A stretch of DNA of 10,116 nt from Bacillota bacterium (GTDB lineage: Bacteria > Bacillota > Clostridia > Peptostreptococcales > Anaerovoracaceae). A program made the translations under genes and the position numbers. Each line of letters opens with the position of its first letter. Position 1 is the first letter of the stretch. The notes below the pieces were generated by a model. It was not told the DNA's origin. It saw only the letters and a list, made by a program, of their open reading frames with translations, and searched no databases. This document shows, in pieces, positions 6,079 to 10,116 of this stretch. The stretch is from positions 1 through 10,116 of the forward strand of contig JAQXSU010000154.1 in assembly GCA_029219125.1 (NCBI GenBank). The letters are read 5' to 3'.

Positions 6079-7245
6079 ATGTTACAGTTTGAAACAAATT
6101 TAGATAAATCCGCAGTCATTAAAGTCATCGGTGTGGGCGGCGGCGGCTGCAACGCTGTAAACCGTATGGTGGAGGCAGGTCTGAAGGGTGTGGAGTTCAT
6201 TGCAGTGAACACAGACCGTCAGGCACTGAACCGGTGCCTTTCCGAAACCAAGATCCAGATCGGCGAAAAGCTGACCAGAGGACTGGGAGCCGGTGCCAAT
6301 CCGGAGATCGGACAGAAGGCGGCAGAGGAAACGCTGGATGAGATCACGGCATTGCTGGACGGTGCGGACATGGTATTTCTGACTGCCGGCATGGGCGGCG
6401 GTACCGGAACCGGTGCGGCTCCGATCATCGCCAAGGCAGCCAAGGATATGGGCATTCTCACGGTCGGCGTGGTGACCAAGCCGTTTTCCTTTGAAGGCGC
6501 CAAGAGAAAAAGACAGGCGGAGCTGGGTATCAGCTTCCTGAAGAAATATGTGGATTCTCTGGTTATCGTACCGAACGATAAGCTGCTGCAGAACTGTGAG
6601 AAAAACACCTCCATGCTGCAGGCATTCCAGATGGCCGATGACGTGCTGCGTCAGGGCGTTCAGGGTATTTCCGACCTGATTTCCGATTTCGCCCTGATCA
6701 ATGTGGACTTCGCCGATGTGAAGTCCGTCATGACCGATCGCGGTGTGGCACATATGGGTGTGGGACATGCCAGCGGAGACGACCGTGCGAAACATGCGGT
6801 CAAGGAAGCCATCGAAAGTCCGCTGCTGGAGACTACCATCGAGGGCGCCAAGGCGATACTCCTCTATGTATCCGGCGGTTACGATCTGGGCATGCTGGAA
6901 GTCAGCGAGATTGCAAGCCTGGTGGAAGAACAGGCAGACAGAGACTGCATTCTCATCTTTGGTGCGGCAGTCAATGAAGAGATGGAAGATGAGATCTCCA
7001 TCACCGTCATCGCTACAGGGTTCGATGAAGGTCTGGAAAGCAGAGCCATCACCGGACAGGAGGCAGTATCACCGGAGGTGCAGAAGAAGCCGGAAACTGC
7101 GGCACCGCAGACTGCAGGAAGCGACGATGTGTTCGGAACGATAGACGGCATAACAGGCAGAACGGTTACTCTGCCGGACATTCTGGATCCGGAAGGGGAG
7201 GAAGAAAAACCTTCCAGATTCGAAATTCCGAAGTTTTTAAAGTAA
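6079..7245 (+). CDS. ftsZ: Cell division protein FtsZ
   Basis: FtsZ is the tubulin-like GTPase that assembles the Z ring at midcell. The product has 388 residues. Visible are VIGVGGGGCNAVNRM (nucleotide binding, from residue 17), the tubulin signature GGGTGTG at 106-112, the T7 loop NVDFADV at 208-214, whose Asp residues activate GTP hydrolysis in the next subunit, and the end of the core in ITVIATGFDEG. An acidic, Pro/Thr-containing linker follows, ending in the C-terminal conserved peptide FEIPKFLK (381-388), the docking site for partners such as SepF or FtsA. The linker is short to average. Since no ftsA is next to it, the membrane tether must be encoded elsewhere. It has its own candidate promoter and a weak terminator, so it may be transcribed alone as well as from ftsQ. 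Confidence 0.97.
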   Translation: MLQFETNLDKSAVIKVIGVGGGGCNAVNRMVEAGLKGVEFIAVNTDRQALNRCLSETKIQIGEKLTRGLGAGANPEIGQKAAEETLDEITALLDGADMVFLTAGMGGGTGTGAAPIIAKAAKDMGILTVGVVTKPFSFEGAKRKRQAELGISFLKKYVDSLVIVPNDKLLQNCEKNTSMLQAFQMADDVLRQGVQGISDLISDFALINVDFADVKSVMTDRGVAHMGVGHASGDDRAKHAVKEAIESPLLETTIEGAKAILLYVSGGYDLGMLEVSEIASLVEEQADRDCILIFGAAVNEEMEDEISITVIATGFDEGLESRAITGQEAVSPEVQKKPETAAPQTAGSDDVFGTIDGITGRTVTLPDILDPEGEEEKPSRFEIPKFLK

Positions 7246-7255
7246 ACAACTGTAT

Positions 7256-7278
7256 GAGCCGGTGATGAGCCGGCTTTT
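7256..7278 (+). terminator. Weak Rho-independent terminator after ftsZ
   Basis: AGCCGG (7257-7262) and CCGGCT (7270-7275) form a 6-bp GC-rich stem around a 7-nt loop, followed by only four Ts. It lies 11 nt after the ftsZ stop. The short T run suggests incomplete termination, so some transcripts may continue into rlmP-pheST. Confidence 0.6.
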
Positions 7279-7325
7279 CGGTTAAGAAAGTATCATTCAT
7301 AAATCATGAAAGGCGGCAGTGTTTC

Positions 7326-8111
7326 ATGCGTGAAATCACATCCAGAGACAACAGAATAGTGAAACTGTGTGAGCAGCTTGCCGCCAGAAAGTACCGGGAC
7401 CGGCTGGGTCTTTACCTGATCGAGGGAGAAAACCTGCTGGAGGAAGCCGTCCGGGAGGGGGCAGCCGTGGAAACGGTGCTGATACGGAAGGGCTATACGG
7501 GACTTCCTCCGGGGACGGAGGAGAAGACCTTCGTGCTGGAAGAGGGTCTGTTCCGGAAGCTGGCGCTCACCGACACCAGTCAGGGTGTCCTGGCCATTGT
7601 AAAGAAACCGGAAGTTTCCCGGGCTGCGCTGATTGAAAAAGGCGCCGCGGGAAATTTTGTTGTTCTGGACAGGCTGCAGGATCCGGGCAATATCGGTACC
7701 ATCATACGGACTGCCGATGCAGCCGGATATGGACTGGTGGCAGTGATGAAGGGTACAGCCGATGTGTTCTCGCCGAAGGTGGTTCGCGCGGCGGCAGGAT
7801 CACTGTTTAGGGTGCCGGTTGTTTTTATGGACGATTACGATGAGCTGGTATCGTTCGTAAAGGCAGCAGGCGGTAAACTGGCAGCCACCTGTTTTGACAC
7901 GGACAGGTATTATTACGATGAAGATCTGACGGAGAATGTGGCGCTCATCATCGGAAATGAAGGAAATGGCATCTCGAAAGAACTCATCGAAAGAGCGGAT
8001 ATTAAGATAAAAATACCTATGACAGGCACCATCGAGTCGCTGAATGCGGCGGTGGCCGCTGCGGTGCTCATGTACGAGACCATGCGGCAGAGAGCCTGCC
8101 GGAAAGGGTAG
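7326..8111 (+). CDS. rlmP: TrmH/SpoU-family 23S rRNA 2'-O-methyltransferase (RlmP/YsgA type)
   Basis: This is a SPOUT-class AdoMet-dependent RNA 2'-O-ribose methyltransferase of 261 residues. An N-terminal substrate-binding domain (about 1-95, with 'YLIEGENLLEEA') is followed by the trefoil-knot catalytic domain. Its three motifs are all present: 'DRLQDPGNIGTIIRTADAAG' (115-134, with Asn122 and Arg128), IIGNEGNGIS (208-217), and 'IPMTGTIESLNAAVAAAV' (230-247). The position directly before pheS-pheT matches B. subtilis ysgA, whose product RlmP has been reported to methylate G2553 in the 23S rRNA A-loop. The specific target here is an inference from that synteny; RlmB-type or other SpoU targets are possible. 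The start is ATG 7326 with the imperfect SD AAAGGCGG 9 nt upstream. No clear promoter is seen in the 80-bp gap before it. Confidence 0.9.
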   Translation: MREITSRDNRIVKLCEQLAARKYRDRLGLYLIEGENLLEEAVREGAAVETVLIRKGYTGLPPGTEEKTFVLEEGLFRKLALTDTSQGVLAIVKKPEVSRAALIEKGAAGNFVVLDRLQDPGNIGTIIRTADAAGYGLVAVMKGTADVFSPKVVRAAAGSLFRVPVVFMDDYDELVSFVKAAGGKLAATCFDTDRYYYDEDLTENVALIIGNEGNGISKELIERADIKIKIPMTGTIESLNAAVAAAVLMYETMRQRACRKG

Positions 8112-8153
8112 TGTCATACATCAGGAAATTCATTACGAGAGGTTAGAAAAGAA

Positions 8154-9176
8154 ATGCAAGAAAGACTTAAACAGATTTTAGAAGAATCCAAAGAACAGTT
8201 GAAAAATGCCGTTTCTCTGCAGGATGCGGAGGACGTGAGAGTAAAGGTGCTGGGTAAGAAGGGCCAGCTGACGGAGATTCTCCGCGGTATGGGCAAGCTG
8301 ACACCGGAAGAAAGAAAAGAACTGGGCCAGGCAGCCAACCAGGTGCGTGCGGAAATCGAAGCACATCTGGAAGAAACCTTTGCCCATCTGAAAGAAAAAG
8401 CACAGCAGGCGAAATTTGAAGCAGAAAAAATCGATGTGACAGAACCGGGAAGAGGCTTCGAAATGGGTAACAAACATCCTATCACGGTTACCATCGAGGA
8501 AATGTCCAAGGTATTCAAGTCCATGGGATATTCCCTTGTGGAAGGCCCGGAGGTTGAGACCGTGTTCAACAACTTCGACGCGCTGAATGCCGGACCGGAT
8601 CATCCGGCCAGAGACTGGACTGATACCTTCTATATTTCCGACGACGTTCTGCTGAGAACACAGACCTCCTGTGTACAGGTCAGAACACTGCAGAACCAGC
8701 AGCCGCCGATTCGCGTTTTCGCACCGGGCCGCTGCTTCCGCTGCGATACACCTGATGCGACCCATTCCCCGATGTTCCATCAGGTAGAGGGGCTGGTGGT
8801 AGATGAGGGCATCACCATGGCAGACCTGAAGGGAGCCCTGGACCGGTTTGCCAAGCAGCTTTTCGGTCCGGAGACCAGAACCAAATTCCGTCCGCATCAC
8901 TTCCCGTTCACGGAACCTTCGGCAGAAATGGACGTATCCTGTTTCAAGTGCGGCGGCAAGGGCTGCCGTGTCTGCAAGGGCAGCGGCTGGATTGAGATCC
9001 TGGGCTGCGGTATGGTACACCCGAATGTACTGAAGGTGGGCGGCATCGATACGGAAAAGTATACCGGATTCGCGTTCGGTATCGGCGTGGAGCGTGTAGC
9101 CATGCTGAAGTACGGAATCGACGATATCCGTCTGATGTACGAAAACGACATGCGGTTCATCAATCAGTTCAAATAA
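8154..9176 (+). CDS. pheS: Phenylalanyl-tRNA synthetase alpha subunit
   Basis: PheS is the catalytic subunit of the (alpha-beta)2 class II synthetase that charges tRNA-Phe in the cytoplasm. The 340-residue length is normal. A charged helical N-terminal arm (about 1-90, the tRNA-contacting coiled coil) precedes the catalytic core. Motif 1 lies around ITVTIEEMSKVFKSMGYSLV. Motif 2 covers GRCFRCDTPDATHSPMFHQ. Motif 3 is FAFGIGVERVAMLKYGIDD near the C-terminus. A Cys-x2-Cys-x4-Cys-x2-Cys group at residues 263-274 (CFKCGGKGCRVC) could bind a metal; I recall a similar cluster in other Firmicute PheS proteins, so I do not regard it as odd. The start is ATG 8154 with AGAGG about 11 nt upstream. It follows rlmP by 42 nt and precedes pheT by 18 nt. 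Confidence 0.97.
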   Translation: MQERLKQILEESKEQLKNAVSLQDAEDVRVKVLGKKGQLTEILRGMGKLTPEERKELGQAANQVRAEIEAHLEETFAHLKEKAQQAKFEAEKIDVTEPGRGFEMGNKHPITVTIEEMSKVFKSMGYSLVEGPEVETVFNNFDALNAGPDHPARDWTDTFYISDDVLLRTQTSCVQVRTLQNQQPPIRVFAPGRCFRCDTPDATHSPMFHQVEGLVVDEGITMADLKGALDRFAKQLFGPETRTKFRPHHFPFTEPSAEMDVSCFKCGGKGCRVCKGSGWIEILGCGMVHPNVLKVGGIDTEKYTGFAFGIGVERVAMLKYGIDDIRLMYENDMRFINQFK

Positions 9177-9194
9177 CAGGGGAGGCAGTAAATT

Positions 9195-10116
9195 ATGATA
9201 GTTTCATTAGAATGGTTAAAAGATTATACAGATGTAAATGTAGATACACAGCAGTTCTGTGACGGCATGATCTTATCCGGTTCCAATCTGGAAACCTGTG
9301 AAGAGGTCGGAAACGACATGGAAAAAGTTGTGGTAGGCAAGATCGTAAAGATAGAAAAGCACCCGGATGCAGACAAGCTGGTGGTTTGCCAGCTGGATAT
9401 CGGTGCAGAGGAACCGGTACAGATCGTAACCGGAGCTCCGAATGTGTTTGAAGGCGCCTATGTGCCGGTGGCACTGGACGGAAGCCGGATTCCGGGTCCG
9501 CTCCACGGTCAGCCGAAGCAGGAAGGCGGCGTGGTAATCCGGAAAGGGGAACTGCGCGGTGTGGAATCTGACGGCATGCTCTGCTCCTTCGGCGAGCTGG
9601 GATTCGAGGATAAGGTGGTTCCTGTGAACCAGAGAGACGGCATCTGGATTCTGGACGGAGAATATCCGGTGGGTGCGGATTTTGCAGAGGCGCTGCAGCT
9701 GAAGGATGCGATCATCGACTTCGAAATCACACCGAACCGGCCGGACTGCCTGTCCATGATCGGCATGGCAAGAGAAGCGGCTGCCACTTTCGGTACCCAG
9801 CTCCGCTATCCGAAGACCGGCTGTGAGCATACGGAGGGTGATGCTTCTGACTATATCAGCGTCGAAGTGAAATCTCCGCTCTGCAAGCGGTATACTGCCA
9901 GAATCGTAAAGAATGTGAAAATCTGCGATTCCCCGTGGTGGCTCCAGAGACGGCTGATTCATGCAGGCATGCGTCCGATCAATAACATTGTGGATATTAC
10001 CAACTTCGTTATGCTGGAATACGGCCAGCCGCTCCACGCCTTCGATATCAACAGCATCGCAGGCCACAAGATCGTGGTGGATACGGCAGAAGACGGCGAA
10101 GTATTCACGACGCTGG
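9195..10116 (+). CDS. pheT: Phenylalanyl-tRNA synthetase beta subunit (3' partial)
   Basis: PheT pairs with PheS; it binds tRNA-Phe and carries the editing site that removes mischarged tyrosine. The frame opens at ATG 9195 (MIVSLEWLKDYTDV, the family start), 9 nt after AGGGGAGG (9178-9185), and runs off the window after 307 complete codons of an expected total near 800. The N-terminal OB-fold tRNA-binding domain covers about residues 39-150, starting at VVVGKIVKIEKHPDADKL and including TGAPNV and SDGMLCSFGELG. 'FEITPNRPDCLSMIGMARE' marks the next segment, and the editing B3/4 domain begins near residue 215, with 'GMRPINNIVDITNFVMLEYG' and QPLHAFD. Nothing is broken in the visible part. The B5, catalytic-like and anticodon-binding (FDX-ACB) domains lie beyond the window. 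Confidence 0.96.
   Translation, partial: MIVSLEWLKDYTDVNVDTQQFCDGMILSGSNLETCEEVGNDMEKVVVGKIVKIEKHPDADKLVVCQLDIGAEEPVQIVTGAPNVFEGAYVPVALDGSRIPGPLHGQPKQEGGVVIRKGELRGVESDGMLCSFGELGFEDKVVPVNQRDGIWILDGEYPVGADFAEALQLKDAIIDFEITPNRPDCLSMIGMAREAAATFGTQLRYPKTGCEHTEGDASDYISVEVKSPLCKRYTARIVKNVKICDSPWWLQRRLIHAGMRPINNIVDITNFVMLEYGQPLHAFDINSIAGHKIVVDTAEDGEVFTTL

Noticed and set aside
7246..8153. T-box riboswitch for the pheST operon
   Set aside because: The gaps before rlmP (80 nt) and pheS (42 nt) are too short for a T-box leader, and the only hairpin is the simple ftsZ terminator.
8940..8977. Cys-rich zinc-knuckle-like insertion in PheS as a novelty
   Set aside because: I recall similar Cys-x2-Cys-x4-Cys-x2-Cys groups in other Firmicute PheS proteins at this place, so it is not unusual.
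1..10116. CRISPR array, tRNA or rRNA gene, intact insertion sequence, or toxin-antitoxin pair
   Set aside because: No direct-repeat array, cloverleaf-like sequence, transposase or such gene pair was seen on either strand.

Overview
The window carries the 3' part of a division and cell wall (dcw) cluster followed by the start of a phenylalanyl-tRNA synthetase operon. All genes lie on the + strand. Gene content and order, AGGAGG-type ribosome binding sites, TTG starts, MurG/FtsW/FtsQ/FtsZ sequence types and an rlmP(ysgA)-pheS-pheT block like that of Bacillus subtilis point to a Gram-positive Firmicute. It is probably a moderately high-GC member of Clostridia (Lachnospiraceae-like). This placement is an inference from gene order and protein style, not from a marker search.

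Layout. (1) 1-3561: murD (5' end missing), ftsW and murG form a compact transcription unit that ends at a strong Rho-independent terminator at 3574-3625. (2) 3562-3982: a 421-bp gap, visibly AT-rich in the middle, holding a second hairpin, a 15-bp perfect inverted repeat whose arms are 132 bp apart, a candidate murA promoter and a possible 11-codon leader ORF. (3) 3983-5963: murA and ftsQ, both with TTG starts, overlapping by 116 bp. murA has a 36-residue C-terminal tail beyond the normal family end, and its 3' part contains a near-consensus promoter facing ftsQ. (4) 6079-7245: ftsZ with its own candidate promoter and a weak terminator. (5) 7326 to the end: rlmP (23S rRNA methyltransferase), pheS, and pheT running off the window.

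How the genes work together. MurA starts UDP-MurNAc synthesis, MurD adds D-glutamate to the nucleotide precursor, and MurG converts lipid I to lipid II. FtsW polymerises lipid II at the septum, FtsQ (DivIB) is the bitopic divisome scaffold, and FtsZ forms the Z ring. No ftsA lies between ftsQ and ftsZ. The second block serves translation: 2'-O-methylation of 23S rRNA and charging of tRNA-Phe.

The genes themselves are ordinary housekeeping genes and I see no new defence or mobile system. The points worth a second look are regulatory and structural: identical sequence words at identical spacing in the murA and ftsZ promoter regions, the inverted-repeat element whose right arm overlaps the murA promoter, the ftsQ promoter buried in murA, and the long murA/ftsQ overlap.
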